Below, in pieces: positions 1-8,871 of a stretch of DNA of 64,000 nucleotides (the first letter of the stretch is position 1; each line of letters starts with the position of its first letter). The stretch spans positions 1 through 64,000 of the forward strand of contig NZ_LECT01000030.1 of the NCBI RefSeq assembly GCF_001027925.1. Reading direction: 5' to 3'. This DNA is from Rhodopirellula islandica (GTDB lineage Bacteria > Planctomycetota > Planctomycetia > Pirellulales > Pirellulaceae). Both the position numbers and the translations under genes were made by a program. The notes below the pieces were generated by a model that was given only the letters and a program-made list of their open reading frames with translations, had not been told where the DNA came from and did no database searches.

Positions 1-66
1 GGAGGTAACGGGTTCCCCGATCAGGACTTTCACCTGACAATTCAATCGCCTTTGCAGGCGCACTAG
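1..66 (+). CDS. Possible C-terminal tail of a CDS cut by the window start
   Basis: Frame 1 is open from the first base to a TAG at 64-66, giving 21 codons. No motif is recognisable in so short a piece. The stop codon abuts the first palindrome of the following repeat. It may be the real end of an upstream gene or a chance open stretch. Confidence 0.2.
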   Translation, partial: GGNGFPDQDFHLTIQSPLQAH

Positions 67-247
67 AACAGTTGTCCCCAACTGTTCCGTCGGGCAACCC
101 TCAGCCGCCAAGCCCCGTCGCCTCATCAAGTTCACTGCCAGGCGTTCGCGTCACGCTGCTCGACGAATCCACCCTGGCACGCAAACAGTTGAGGACAACT
201 GTTCTACTCTGCCCGAGCTTCGCTCGTGGGATTCAGGCCGCCAGCGA
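66..247. repeat. Direct repeat copy 1 with two palindromes
   Basis: About 182 bp that recur at 411-593 with few substitutions and a constant offset of 345 bp across both palindromes. Palindrome A (66-87) has arms GAACAGTTG and CAACTGTTC around TCCC. Palindrome B (184-203) has arms AACAGTTG and CAACTGTT around AGGA. Any open frame through both copies only translates the repeat twice and is not called a gene. Confidence 0.8.
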
Positions 248-410
248 TCAACCTCGATTTTTGGGAACCACGCAGGACGCGAAGAGCACGAACGGGTGTT
301 GCCGTCGCGGTGTAGGCCGGACCCAGCGAAGCGCCGTTCCGGCAATCCAAAGTTGTTTCTCGCCGCATCGCTCGCGCGTTGCCGGTCCGGCATTCCATGA
401 CATCAGAGTA

Positions 411-593
411 GAACAGTTGTCCCCAACTGTTCCGTCGGGCAATTCTCAGCCGCCAAGCCCGGTTGCCTCATCAAGTCCACTGCCAGGCGTTCGCGTCACG
501 CTGCTCGACGAATCCACCCTGGCACGCAAACAGTTGAGGACAACTGTTCTACTCTGTCCCGAGCTTCGCTCGTGGGATACAGGCAGCCAGCGG
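411..593. repeat. Direct repeat copy 2 with two palindromes
   Basis: Second copy of the unit at 66-247, with palindromes at 411-432 and 529-548 in the same arrangement. One T is inserted just after palindrome B. The 163-bp spacer between copies (248-410) has no assigned function. The same arms occur again as an isolated hairpin near 58435. Confidence 0.8.
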
Positions 594-1083
594 TCGGGCA
601 GGAATTTGTCCAGGCATCCAGCTTGGATGCCTGGCGCTCAAGACCATACAGCTAGCCAATCAGGTTGAGCGCATGCGCAGCACCCGCGTTCACCTGCTGC
701 CAGCTTCTTGGCATGAGACAAAACTGATCCGGCCCAGTGGTCAATCTCGTGAGACTGGCACTGACGTTCAAACAGGTTGCGAAGTTCGGCCAGTCGCCGT
801 TGCATCTCGGACGTGCCCACATCCCTGATGTTGCCGACGCTGAATCGTTTGTCGCCGACTTCCGGTCGCAAGTTGCCTCGGCGGTCTGGATTGGAAAGAC
901 GTCCTCGGTTGGTTCGCTTGGTCGTCTGTGCAGGCTCCTCAGAGAGTTTTGAGAGTTGGTTATTGGCCTGCGTAGTGGGTGTCCGTTCGATGGAGCGAAA
1001 TCCGACACTCCACTCCATCACCACATTTGGGCCGAAAGCGTAAAACGCCGTGAATCGTTGGTGTGAACGAAGATCGGCGCACG
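594..1083. other. Unassigned stretch with one strong hairpin
   Basis: No recognisable gene. A perfect hairpin lies at 610-634 (arms CCAGGCATCCA and TGGATGCCTGG, loop GCT). Minus-strand frames are open over about 640-1020 (up to 128 codons), but two overlapping frames are equally open and neither shows a known motif. It could be a decayed gene or a small lineage-specific protein. Confidence 0.4.
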
Positions 1084-1113
1084 AAAAAAGCCGCTTGTGA
1101 AATCACAAGCGGC
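1084..1113 (-). terminator. Rho-independent terminator of tRNA-Ala
   Basis: Arms 1090-1100 and 1103-1113 (GCCGCTTGTGA and its complement) are separated by two bases. On the minus strand the stem is followed by six T (complement of 1084-1089). It starts 8 bp past the tRNA 3' end. Confidence 0.85.
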
Positions 1114-1120
1114 TTTTGAG

Positions 1121-1193
1121 TGGAGGATAACGGACTTGAACCGATGACCTACGCGCTGCCAGCGCGTCGCTCTCCCAACTGAGCTAATCCCCC
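1121..1193 (-). tRNA. tRNA-Ala (anticodon GGC)
   Basis: Read on the minus strand this is a 73-nt cloverleaf. The 7-bp acceptor stem has one G-U pair. The D arm is GCTC/GAGC, the anticodon stem is ACGCG/CGCGT, the anticodon loop is CTGGCAG (anticodon GGC), and the T loop is TTCAAGT. The discriminator is A and CCA is not encoded. The T stem (ATCGG/CCGTT) has a U-U mismatch at its second pair, a small oddity. A promoter lies directly upstream and a terminator directly downstream, so it looks like a single-gene transcription unit. Confidence 0.95.
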
Positions 1194-1205
1194 GGGTGAA
1201 GACGC

Positions 1206-1235
1206 AGATTATCGACTTGATTCGCGTTGCGTCAA
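1206..1235 (-). promoter_or_regulatory. Sigma70-like promoter of tRNA-Ala
   Basis: On the minus strand TTGACG (1230-1235) is followed by GATAAT (1208-1213, 16-bp spacer) or TAATCT (1206-1211, 18-bp spacer). Transcription would start a few bases before the mature tRNA 5' end at 1193, the usual arrangement for a tRNA gene. Confidence 0.55.
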
Positions 1236-1348
1236 GCCCGTCAGAACCTGGTTTCGACGATTCTTTGCAGTTCTTTGGGAGGCCGACGCCCCCCACTGCT
1301 GCCAGGCACGGGGATCTCGCTGAGAAGCGATCCCTCCGCCTGCTCGCC

Positions 1349-3475
1349 TCACAGCGACGGCCAAATCAACACGCTCGCCAAATTGTGATGCTGGTCCGTC
1401 CACAAGGGAGCGGACTCCACCACCGATGAATCGGGCTTCTGAGCCACCGACAGAAAATCGGATTCCCAGAATGATTCGCCGCGGTCCGCGGCGATGACCC
1501 AACGCGATGGCCGCGTGTAAACCTGGTCTCGATGATTGTTTTGAATCAACCGGCTTGGCAACCCAATCGCTTGGGTCAATCGATGCGTCAACGGCACCAA
1601 GTCCAAGTGATTGTTCGACACGTGGACGGCCAACACGCCGTTCTCCGCCAAGCGTTCGCGGTAGAGCTGCATCGCTTCCAGCGTCAACAGGTGAGCCGGG
1701 ATCGCGTCGCTGCTGAATGCATCCAGGATCAGCAAATCGAACTGCTTGTCAGTGTGCCTTTCCAACAACAATCGCCCGTCGCCCAAGTGATGCTCAATCG
1801 TGGCAGGGCAATCGCTGAGGAATGTGAAGTGTTCTTCGGCGATCGCCAAGACATCGGGATTGATTTCGTACATGTCCATCGAGTCGCCTTCTCGCCCGTA
1901 GGCCGCCAGCACGCCGCATCCCAAACCAATCACCCCAATTCGCATCTCGGGCGACTCGGCCTGCATCGCGTGGATCAGTCGCCCCACACCGCTACTGTGA
2001 CCAAAGTAGGATGTCGGTGTCATCCGCTCGGGACCGTGCAACTGAATGCCGTGAACCGTGTTGCCATGGACCAACTGAATGCGTTCGGCATCATTTTCAA
2101 CCCGGAGCACGCCAAAGAAGTTGCGACGCTGGTCGATCGTATCCGTGCGGTTGGTCATGGTCGTGACCACTGCGGTGAAACCAATGATCGCCACGATCAA
2201 CCCGGTGATTCCCTTGGACATCTTCCAGTCGCAGGTCATGGTCAACCAAGAGCGAGAGGCCAAGAACGTGATCGCAACCACACCAATCGACAACGACATG
2301 GCGATCGGAAGTTCGCGGTAGTCTTGAAAGACCAGCGGACAAATCAGAGCCACCAAGATCCCGCCCATGGCACCGCCAAGCGAGATCAAAGCGTAATACT
2401 GCGTCAATCGCTGGGTGGCAGGTTTCCGAGCAGCGGTCTCACCGTGGCACAGCAGGCAAACGCCGAACAAAACCACCAAGTAAGAAAGTGCTTCCACGGG
2501 CATTTGCCATCCGCCGGGGAACCAACCTTTCAGTTGGATCGCGACAAACGCCAGACCGGTGAACGCTGAAATGAGCTTGGGTCGGTACCAGGTCGGAGAA
2601 TCAAAGCTGATGATGAAACTCAGCAAATACAAGCTCAGTGGCAACACCCACAAAAATGGCATCACCGCGATGTCTTGGCAAACGTGACTCGTCACCACCA
2701 ACAACATCACCGAAGCAAGAGCAGGCAATCCGACCCAGACACTCCAATCCGCCAAACGCAGTTTGGCAGAGACCGATTCAGTCGCGACCACGGTTTCGTT
2801 GGACGCTTCCGAGTGACTTTTCCGTCGGCGAAGCAGACTGATCGCCAACCAACCGTCCACGATGACAAACGCGTAGAACGCCAGCGACCAAAAAACGGAT
2901 TGCTGTTCGATCGACAACAGCGGCTCAACGACAAAGGGATAGCTCAGCAACGCCACCAACGACCCAGCGTTGGACAGGGCGTAAAGCCGATAGACGGAAT
3001 TGGATTGATTCTCGTAGCTCAACCACGCTTGAACCAACGGCCCGGTACTGGAAAGGACGAAGTACGGCAACGCAACGTGTGCGGTCAGCAGCCACAGCAA
3101 GGCCCACGTGGGGTCTTCCGTTCCGACGGGTTTCCAAGCGTCCGAAGGTGCAATCGGCAACGACCATGCCGCTGCACACAACAGCACCAGGTGCACGACA
3201 CCTTGCATCGCCGGAGGAAGAAATCGTCTCAAACAGTGAGCGTATAAATATCCGGCGAACAACAAGACTTGGAAGAACAACAAACACGTTGTCCAAACCG
3301 CGGGTGTGCCACCGAACCATGGCAACACACATTTGCTGATCACAGGCTGAACCTGGAAGACCAAGAAAGCCCCCAACAACGTCGCTCCCGCAAAGACGAA
3401 CCACGACGTGGTTTGCTTGGAAACGGTGGCTGAAGAAGAGGTGGAACCCGAAACATCCGAGGTGCACGACGGCAT
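1349..3475 (-). CDS. Membrane protein with fused C-terminal spermidine-synthase-like domain
   Basis: A 708-residue protein. Residues about 25-450 are strongly hydrophobic with roughly a dozen predicted membrane helices. Residues about 510-650 resemble the Rossmann methyltransferase-type fold of spermidine synthase: a glycine-rich VIGLGCGVLAAYG loop, an acidic end of the next strand (MYEINPDV), and LLILDAFSSDAIP, where aminopropyltransferases carry their catalytic acidic motif. Fused integral-membrane spermidine synthases are known in bacteria, but the substrate is often unproven. ATG at 3475. It is transcribed towards the tRNA gene; no terminator was found between them. A polyamine role is inferred. 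Confidence 0.8.
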   Translation of the reverse strand: MPSCTSDVSGSTSSSATVSKQTTSWFVFAGATLLGAFLVFQVQPVISKCVLPWFGGTPAVWTTCLLFFQVLLFAGYLYAHCLRRFLPPAMQGVVHLVLLCAAAWSLPIAPSDAWKPVGTEDPTWALLWLLTAHVALPYFVLSSTGPLVQAWLSYENQSNSVYRLYALSNAGSLVALLSYPFVVEPLLSIEQQSVFWSLAFYAFVIVDGWLAISLLRRRKSHSEASNETVVATESVSAKLRLADWSVWVGLPALASVMLLVVTSHVCQDIAVMPFLWVLPLSLYLLSFIISFDSPTWYRPKLISAFTGLAFVAIQLKGWFPGGWQMPVEALSYLVVLFGVCLLCHGETAARKPATQRLTQYYALISLGGAMGGILVALICPLVFQDYRELPIAMSLSIGVVAITFLASRSWLTMTCDWKMSKGITGLIVAIIGFTAVVTTMTNRTDTIDQRRNFFGVLRVENDAERIQLVHGNTVHGIQLHGPERMTPTSYFGHSSGVGRLIHAMQAESPEMRIGVIGLGCGVLAAYGREGDSMDMYEINPDVLAIAEEHFTFLSDCPATIEHHLGDGRLLLERHTDKQFDLLILDAFSSDAIPAHLLTLEAMQLYRERLAENGVLAVHVSNNHLDLVPLTHRLTQAIGLPSRLIQNNHRDQVYTRPSRWVIAADRGESFWESDFLSVAQKPDSSVVESAPLWTDQHHNLASVLIWPSL

Positions 3476-3672
3476 GCGTTCATCTCATCAAAGTACTCGC
3501 AATGCGGCCTCGCCCCCGCGACGTGGTTCCGCCCAAAAGGTTACCCCATGTTGCGTGACCAGGCGTCAGAGAGAACGCAATCGGTGCCCCCTTCCGAGTT
3601 TCCGTGAGCGGTCCACCAAGGAAATCCGCTACAAACGAAACAGCCGGCACTCGGGTCCCCTCTCAGACACGC

Positions 3673-3705
3673 AAAACGCCTCCCAGGTCAAAACCCAGGA
3701 GGCGT
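3673..3705 (-). terminator. Terminator after the thioredoxin/YHS gene
   Basis: Arms ACGCCTCC (3676-3683) and GGAGGCGT (3698-3705) enclose a 14-nt loop that can pair partly. On the minus strand the hairpin ends in TTTT. It lies about 40 bp past the stop codon at 3745. Confidence 0.7.
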
Positions 3706-3744
3706 CAGCGAATTCCATTGTGAGCGTTTCCGTCTTGCCAGTGA

Positions 3745-4887
3745 TCAGTTCAAGCCTGGATTGGCATCCCGGACGGCGTGATCCATGACTTCGATCGCTG
3801 CGTCGGTGTAGCGTTCGTACTCGTTCCAGAAATGATCCATCGCGGCTTCATCAGCGAAGAAGAACATCCGTTGGTGCACAGGGTCTTTCATTCCGAACTG
3901 ACGCTTGCCAGGAACAATCACGCGTTCTTCAAAGAAACGAACCACATCGATTTCGTTCAGAACCGGTGTGTAGGGAACCGGGTCCGCCAAAAAGGTCTTC
4001 ATCTTGGCTTCGCTTGCAAACAAGTACAGCTTGCCCAGGTGAACGACACCAAACTTTGGATTGCCTTCAATCCATTCATCTTCATTGATGACCGTCACGG
4101 AGCAGAAACCTTCCATGGCCAGTTTGGGTTGTTCGGTTCCAAACGCAGGCGTCTTTGTCTCGGTTTTGGTCATCGTCTGAGCCGGCATTCCAAGCGACAT
4201 GCCATCGGTGCGAGCGCCAGCCAATTGAGCGGTCGCGCCGCTGGCAAATTGGCTATTCGGTGATGGCAATTCGCTGCCGGATGCCACATGCGGATTCTGC
4301 TGAGTGCGAGGGGGTATGCTCGCGACCGCAGTTTTTGCTTGAGCCGGCGCGGTTGCCGATGGCTGAGCATTGGATGCCAACATCGTTTGCGGTGCATTGG
4401 CCGCTGGCGAGACGGGCGCGGCAGGCATTTTGCTGGACGCTTGACCCAGCATTGCAACGTAACGCGTTGGATCTTGCGGGCTGACCGAACTGCCCAAGTG
4501 CTTGCCGGTTGGCGTGATCATCACGTCCGTCGGGAACTTGGTGACGCCAAACATCTTGGCCAGTTCCGGTGATTTGCCAGCATGAATTTTGACGGGCACA
4601 AACTGTTGCTCGACCGCGGAACCGACCTGAGGGCTCTGAAACGCCCCCGCTTCCAAGCGATCGCACCAGACACAATTGTCGCTGGTGAAGTGCAGTAGCA
4701 AAGCTTTGCCGGACTGCTGAGCTTCCGCTTGAGCCGTGGTCAGATCTTTTCGCCAAGCGATCTCTGCCTGAGCCATCCCGGAGAAGATCGTGGTCAACCC
4801 GAGCAAGCCCATCGCTGGCAAAACCCGCGTCCATCGCGAGGTCGCAGTCGAAGAACAAATTCGCGGTGGTTTGGAGGACAAACGCAT
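3745..4887 (-). CDS. Exported thioredoxin-fold protein with YHS-like repeats
   Basis: A 380-residue protein. Residues 1-42 form a signal peptide ending near MAQAE. Residues about 45-150 are thioredoxin-like with a CVWC redox motif and a cis-proline region (TKFPTDV). Residues about 150-245 are Ala/Gln/Thr-rich and probably a linker. Residues about 250-375 hold two YHS-like segments; the first begins GFCSVTVINEDEW and has GVVHLGKLYLFAS, and the second has PGKRQFG followed by RMFFFADEA. YHS domains often bind metals, so periplasmic thiol or metal handling is plausible but inferred. It has its own terminator and appears monocistronic. Confidence 0.75.
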   Translation of the reverse strand: MRLSSKPPRICSSTATSRWTRVLPAMGLLGLTTIFSGMAQAEIAWRKDLTTAQAEAQQSGKALLLHFTSDNCVWCDRLEAGAFQSPQVGSAVEQQFVPVKIHAGKSPELAKMFGVTKFPTDVMITPTGKHLGSSVSPQDPTRYVAMLGQASSKMPAAPVSPAANAPQTMLASNAQPSATAPAQAKTAVASIPPRTQQNPHVASGSELPSPNSQFASGATAQLAGARTDGMSLGMPAQTMTKTETKTPAFGTEQPKLAMEGFCSVTVINEDEWIEGNPKFGVVHLGKLYLFASEAKMKTFLADPVPYTPVLNEIDVVRFFEERVIVPGKRQFGMKDPVHQRMFFFADEAAMDHFWNEYERYTDAAIEVMDHAVRDANPGLN

Positions 4888-5342
4888 CGGACAAAATCCT
4901 TTTTGTCTTTCTCAAAGAGAGCCAGAATCAGCTCAGGTGTGCCGGTATCGGTGGTATCGGTCGCGCCAACCTTGACGCTTGAGCGGAACCTACGAAGTTT
5001 TCCGCGGTCGCCGCCACACCAATGGAGGGTGTTTCGCAATCAGCCAGTTGCTCTTCCAGCGAGCAGTTTCACGCTGCGAAGGAAGCCCTGCCTGATCGAG
5101 TCCCGGCAATGAACAGGGAAACAGGGTTCCCGCGGAACGCCTTGCATTCCCGGGAGAGAACAGGATGACGATGTCGACAATCGATCCGCCATCCCCGTCA
5201 GCAAAGGCTTCACCCTGCCCAGGTCCTGATCCGGCAGGCAGGAGTCATTTTGCCATTTGAAATACGATGGCGAACGCCACTGTTCCCACGTGCGACCGGG
5301 GCGAATGCCCAAACGGCTCACATGGCCATTCCCGATCGTTCC
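4888..5342. other. Intergenic region with a REP-like element at its end
   Basis: About 455 bp between two minus-strand genes. No convincing gene or promoter was recognised. Minus-strand frames of up to 93 codons have no motif. The last 75 bp contain the REP-like repeat described at 5269-5323. Confidence 0.5.
5269..5323. repeat. REP-like element, copy 1
   Basis: A 42-bp imperfectly palindromic core (5269-5310) is followed by the tail AAACGGCTCACAT (5311-5323). The core aligns with the reverse complement of the core at 55178-55217, while the tail matches 55218-55230 exactly in the same orientation. Confidence 0.6.
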
Positions 5343-7442
5343 TTAGAGCTTTGGCACGGGCCGCTTGGGCGCTCTTTTGATCATCCGCTTTTGATCGTCG
5401 CGTGGCGGTGGATTGTTGTTCCCGTTGTTGCCACCATTGCGACGCGGCGGAGCCAAATCAGTGAACGTTTCGGTCCACATCCAGCCAATTGGAACCTCCA
5501 GTTCTTTTTCAGCCAGCATGGCCCAGGGCGTGCCTTCGTGCTCCGCAGCCACACGTTCCAAGAACTCCCGCGCGGTTTCCGCCTCGCGTTGCCACTTGCT
5601 CCCCACCGAGATCTCATCGGCAGGCTTCAACACCCAGGTGTTGTTCTTGGGATCATCGAAAGGCATCCCGCGTTTCGCCTTGGCGAGAATCGCGTTGTAA
5701 GTTTCGGTGCGGACCTTTTGAGCCAACACTCGGCCATAAGCCAAGTCAAAACCAGCCCTCCAACGAAGACTTTCTTCTTTGTCCCGATCCTTGACGCCTT
5801 GTTCCAAAGTGGCGGCCAACTGGATCAACACCGGTTCCAACTTCGCAGCGTCTTGCTGCGCAGTCGTCAACGCTTGGGCCAGTCCCGCTTCGTCGCGTTT
5901 CACGAACCGGGTTTGTGGGCGTTGGATCCCACTGACATTTTTAATTTGTGCGGCCGCGATCAATGCCTGACGGAGCGGGCTTCGCTTGACCGCTTTGACA
6001 TAGTCCTGCGGCGACAAGTAATCGGGGCGATAACGAGCCATCGCGGTCGGATCAAAGAACGCACGCAGATCCGCGGTGAACGCGTCGATCTCGCCCCGTC
6101 GAACCTCTCGCGAAACATTGCGATTGGGGTGAACGGTGAAGTAAATCCCACCCGTCTCGTAACACAGACGCGTCAAACCATAGGGTCCAAAACCACTGTC
6201 AATCACCGGTTCCTGCTCGAAGTCCCCCGTGAAGCTCAACTGAACTCGTTCCGGCAGAAAGGTTTCTGGCCCTTGATCGACTTGCGCCCACTGAGGCGTT
6301 TGGTCGTAATCAGGATCCGGGTCAACGTACTTGACCAAGGTGTGTTCGCGACCAAATGGAGCGGGCACACCGACCACGTAGACGGGGATGCCCCACTTTC
6401 GACACGACGTGATGGAAGATTCCAGCAAGTGGGCGTCATCTCCACGCTCATCCGTGACCACCACAAACATCACATTGCGTTGTGGACCACGAGTCCCCGC
6501 GTTGCGGCGCAGCGAACTGTATTGCTTGGCGGCAGATTCGATGGCCGTGAAGACCCGTTCCGTTCCCGAGTTATCAACCGGAATGTCAGCAACGGTCTGC
6601 TTGATCAACTCCAAGTCGGCAGTGGGTTCCTCGGTGAACAGTTGCACCTTTTCACCAAACCCTATGATGGACGTGAGCACACGGGATCCGGATGAATCAT
6701 TGGGGTCTTCGCCAGCAGTCTTGGAATCCAATTGCTCGCGAAGCATGCCGAGCTCTTCATAAATCCGATCGAACCGGTCGCGAATGTCTTGGCGTTGTCG
6801 AGTCAGCGACCCACTTTGGTCGAACAACCAAACGATCAGCGTCGGGCGTTCTTCCGCGGCCTGCATGACCTCGAACGTGATTTGGTCCACGGCTCCGGAG
6901 GCCCCCGCGGTCCCTTGTCCGACACGACCTTTCTGGTCGACCAACCGATCTTGGGGCGCCACCGGTTGGCTGAACATTTTGTTGACCATGATTTCGCCCA
7001 AATCGGTGGGCTCCAAGTCGACTGGGCTGACCATGTTGGCGATTTGGGCGAAGGTCGCTGCCGACGCCTCTGCCATGTCAAACTCAGCCAGAGCGTCCGA
7101 ACCGATCTCGACCTGAGGTTGATCGCTGACCACGATTTCCTCGATCAAGTCCACCGTCTCTTCGTATTCAGGCGGCGGTGCGATCATCACCACGGCCTCG
7201 TCGTCGACTGGATTTTGCAACTGGACCAACGCCAACGACAAAATCACGATCAGGTGCACCAGCATGGTGCCGACCATCGCAACCGTCTCGTCTGCATCCC
7301 AGAACGATTCCTCTTCCCATTGGTCAAGCGAATCCCCCGTCTCGTAGGGGTGAACCGCACTGGCCTCCTCCGTCGCGGCGTGAGACCGCGAGCTCGTGGG
7401 CAATGCTTTCTTGATCGATTGAAGAAACGATGAGTCGCTCAT
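5343..7442 (-). CDS. Membrane-anchored VWA-domain protein
   Basis: A 699-residue protein. One predicted membrane helix lies at about residues 54-76, after a polar N-terminus, so most of the protein should be outside the cytoplasm. Residues about 200-390 form a von Willebrand A domain: a beta strand into DQSGS at 208-212 (the MIDAS DxSxS motif), a central conserved threonine region and FVVVTDERGDD. The remainder is charged and has no clear motif; the C-terminus is Arg/Lys-, Asn- and Pro-rich. VWA proteins usually mediate metal-dependent protein contacts; the partner is unknown. ATG at 7442. Confidence 0.8.
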   Translation of the reverse strand: MSDSSFLQSIKKALPTSSRSHAATEEASAVHPYETGDSLDQWEEESFWDADETVAMVGTMLVHLIVILSLALVQLQNPVDDEAVVMIAPPPEYEETVDLIEEIVVSDQPQVEIGSDALAEFDMAEASAATFAQIANMVSPVDLEPTDLGEIMVNKMFSQPVAPQDRLVDQKGRVGQGTAGASGAVDQITFEVMQAAEERPTLIVWLFDQSGSLTRQRQDIRDRFDRIYEELGMLREQLDSKTAGEDPNDSSGSRVLTSIIGFGEKVQLFTEEPTADLELIKQTVADIPVDNSGTERVFTAIESAAKQYSSLRRNAGTRGPQRNVMFVVVTDERGDDAHLLESSITSCRKWGIPVYVVGVPAPFGREHTLVKYVDPDPDYDQTPQWAQVDQGPETFLPERVQLSFTGDFEQEPVIDSGFGPYGLTRLCYETGGIYFTVHPNRNVSREVRRGEIDAFTADLRAFFDPTAMARYRPDYLSPQDYVKAVKRSPLRQALIAAAQIKNVSGIQRPQTRFVKRDEAGLAQALTTAQQDAAKLEPVLIQLAATLEQGVKDRDKEESLRWRAGFDLAYGRVLAQKVRTETYNAILAKAKRGMPFDDPKNNTWVLKPADEISVGSKWQREAETAREFLERVAAEHEGTPWAMLAEKELEVPIGWMWTETFTDLAPPRRNGGNNGNNNPPPRDDQKRMIKRAPKRPVPKL

Positions 7443-7658
7443 GAAATCCGATTTTCAGAGGTTTGCGTTCACAAAGCCGGGCGATGGGGATTGCAAACCA
7501 GCGATCATGGGCGAAGATTTGCGATTCCAGATTGCTCCGGATACTCTTTCAAACGTTTTTTGCGACGATTTGAACCCTTTGATTGTAATCGAAAGTCCGA
7601 TTCACATTCTTCCCTGTGCAATTCGAAACGTCGTTGACTTGAGGATCAGGCCGATTGA

Positions 7659-8336
7659 ATGGAACAAACAAACGAATCATCAGGACGCCTGATCGCCATC
7701 GGAGACATCCACGGCTGCAACGCCGCTTTGCAAGCGGTCCTGGCCGCGATCAATCCTCAACCCAATGACATTTTAGTCACCCTTGGTGACGTCGTTGACC
7801 GCGGCCCCGACTCCAAAGGGGCGGTCGACACCCTCCTGCAGTGCGGCCAACAAACCCAGCTGGTTGCTCTGCAAGGCAATCACGAGGAAATGATGCTGAA
7901 TGTGCTTCGCGGCAGCGAATCGCACCACAGTTGGTTGCGGTACGGTGGGGTCGAGACGCTGGACAGCTACGGATTCGACGGGGGGTTGGACTTCCTTCCC
8001 GAAGCTCACCGAGCCTTCTTTGAGTCGTTGGGCGATTACTTCGTCTACGAAGATTATTTCTTCACGCATGCGGCGTACGATCCCGCACTGCCGCTCGAAG
8101 AGCAGACCGTCGAAATGCTTCGCTGGCACTCGCTGCGACAAGGTGTTCCGGAACCACACCACAGCGGCAAAACAGCCTTTGTGGGTCACACAGCCAACCA
8201 CGAAGGTCAAATCCTCGATGTCGGCCACTTGGTGTGCCTCGACACTCACTGCTACGGCGGTGGTTGCTTGACCGCGATGGATGTCCGAACGCGACAAACC
8301 TGGCAAGCCAATCAGGACGGCGTCCTCCTGTCCTGA
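7659..8336 (+). CDS. PPP-family metallophosphoesterase (Ser/Thr phosphatase or Ap4A-hydrolase-like)
   Basis: A 225-residue cytoplasmic protein with the phosphoprotein phosphatase signatures in order: GDIHG near the N-terminus, GDVVDRG, GNHE, then a late VGHTAN histidine and DTHCYGGG. These residues bind the two-metal centre. The length matches bacterial PrpA-like phosphatases and ApaH-like hydrolases, and the sequence alone does not separate them. ATG at 7659 follows AGGAT about 14 bp upstream. The 28-bp gap to the convergent pseudopilin operon has no visible terminator. Confidence 0.85.
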   Translation: MEQTNESSGRLIAIGDIHGCNAALQAVLAAINPQPNDILVTLGDVVDRGPDSKGAVDTLLQCGQQTQLVALQGNHEEMMLNVLRGSESHHSWLRYGGVETLDSYGFDGGLDFLPEAHRAFFESLGDYFVYEDYFFTHAAYDPALPLEEQTVEMLRWHSLRQGVPEPHHSGKTAFVGHTANHEGQILDVGHLVCLDTHCYGGGCLTAMDVRTRQTWQANQDGVLLS

Positions 8337-8364
8337 CGGTCTGCTTGGAAATTTCTCGTCGAGC

Positions 8365-8871
8365 CTAAAACGCAGAAGGCGCCACGACCGCTGGTGCGGG
8401 AGTCGATGGCTGCGGAGCTGGCGCGACGCTAGGGACCGAAGTCGTCAGACTGGCCGCTGGCACGGTCGCCCCTGGGTACATGTACACCTGCAGCGACACC
8501 GTTTGGTTGGCGACGTCCATCACCGGTGGTGCCATCCATGCGTCAGGAAACGACGTGGTTCCGAGCTCAGTGTCCAAACTCGCGACCGGCAAAGCTCCGT
8601 TGGCGCGCGCCAAGGCGACATTGCGATGGATCAACCCTTCCGCCACCAAGCGACCTTCCACTTGCTGACGAACATTGGCAGAACGCACGTTGGATCGGCG
8701 ATGCGATCGGACAATGCTGATCGCGGCGAGCGACAGAACCGCCATCGCGAGAAAGCTCAAAACCACCGCCGACCCACTGCGAGGCAGGCCAGGACGAGAC
8801 TCATGAGCGACGCAAGACTTTCGAATCGCTCCCCGCTTCCGCGGTTGGTTGGAATGCAATGCTGTGTTCAT
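8365..8871 (-). CDS. Last gene of the pseudopilin operon, pilin-assembly-like
   Basis: A 168-residue protein. A basic N-terminus is followed by a hydrophobic helix (about residues 30-50) with SGSAVVLSFLAMAVL, which resembles PilX/GspK-type minor pilins but lacks the usual glutamate at +5. The rest is soluble and ends in a Pro/Ala-rich tail. The chosen ATG at 8871 overlaps the upstream stop as ATGA; a longer start 18 bp earlier is possible. Coupling to four pseudopilin genes suggests a role in the same pseudopilus. Function is inferred from context. Confidence 0.65.
   Translation of the reverse strand: MNTALHSNQPRKRGAIRKSCVAHESRPGLPRSGSAVVLSFLAMAVLSLAAISIVRSHRRSNVRSANVRQQVEGRLVAEGLIHRNVALARANGALPVASLDTELGTTSFPDAWMAPPVMDVANQTVSLQVYMYPGATVPAASLTTSVPSVAPAPQPSTPAPAVVAPSAF

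Noticed and set aside
66-593. CRISPR-like array
   Set aside because: Only two copies of a 182-bp unit, too long and too few, with no cas genes.
72-668. A 198-codon plus-strand frame over the direct repeats
   Set aside because: Its protein is simply the same segment twice, matching the DNA repeat; there is no motif or ribosome site.
5250-6695. A 481-codon plus-strand frame
   Set aside because: Antisense to the VWA gene, whose motifs are clear; it has no recognisable domain.
7441-7692. An 83-codon frame before the phosphatase gene
   Set aside because: No motif or ribosome site; it overlaps the start of the phosphatase and the expected promoter region.
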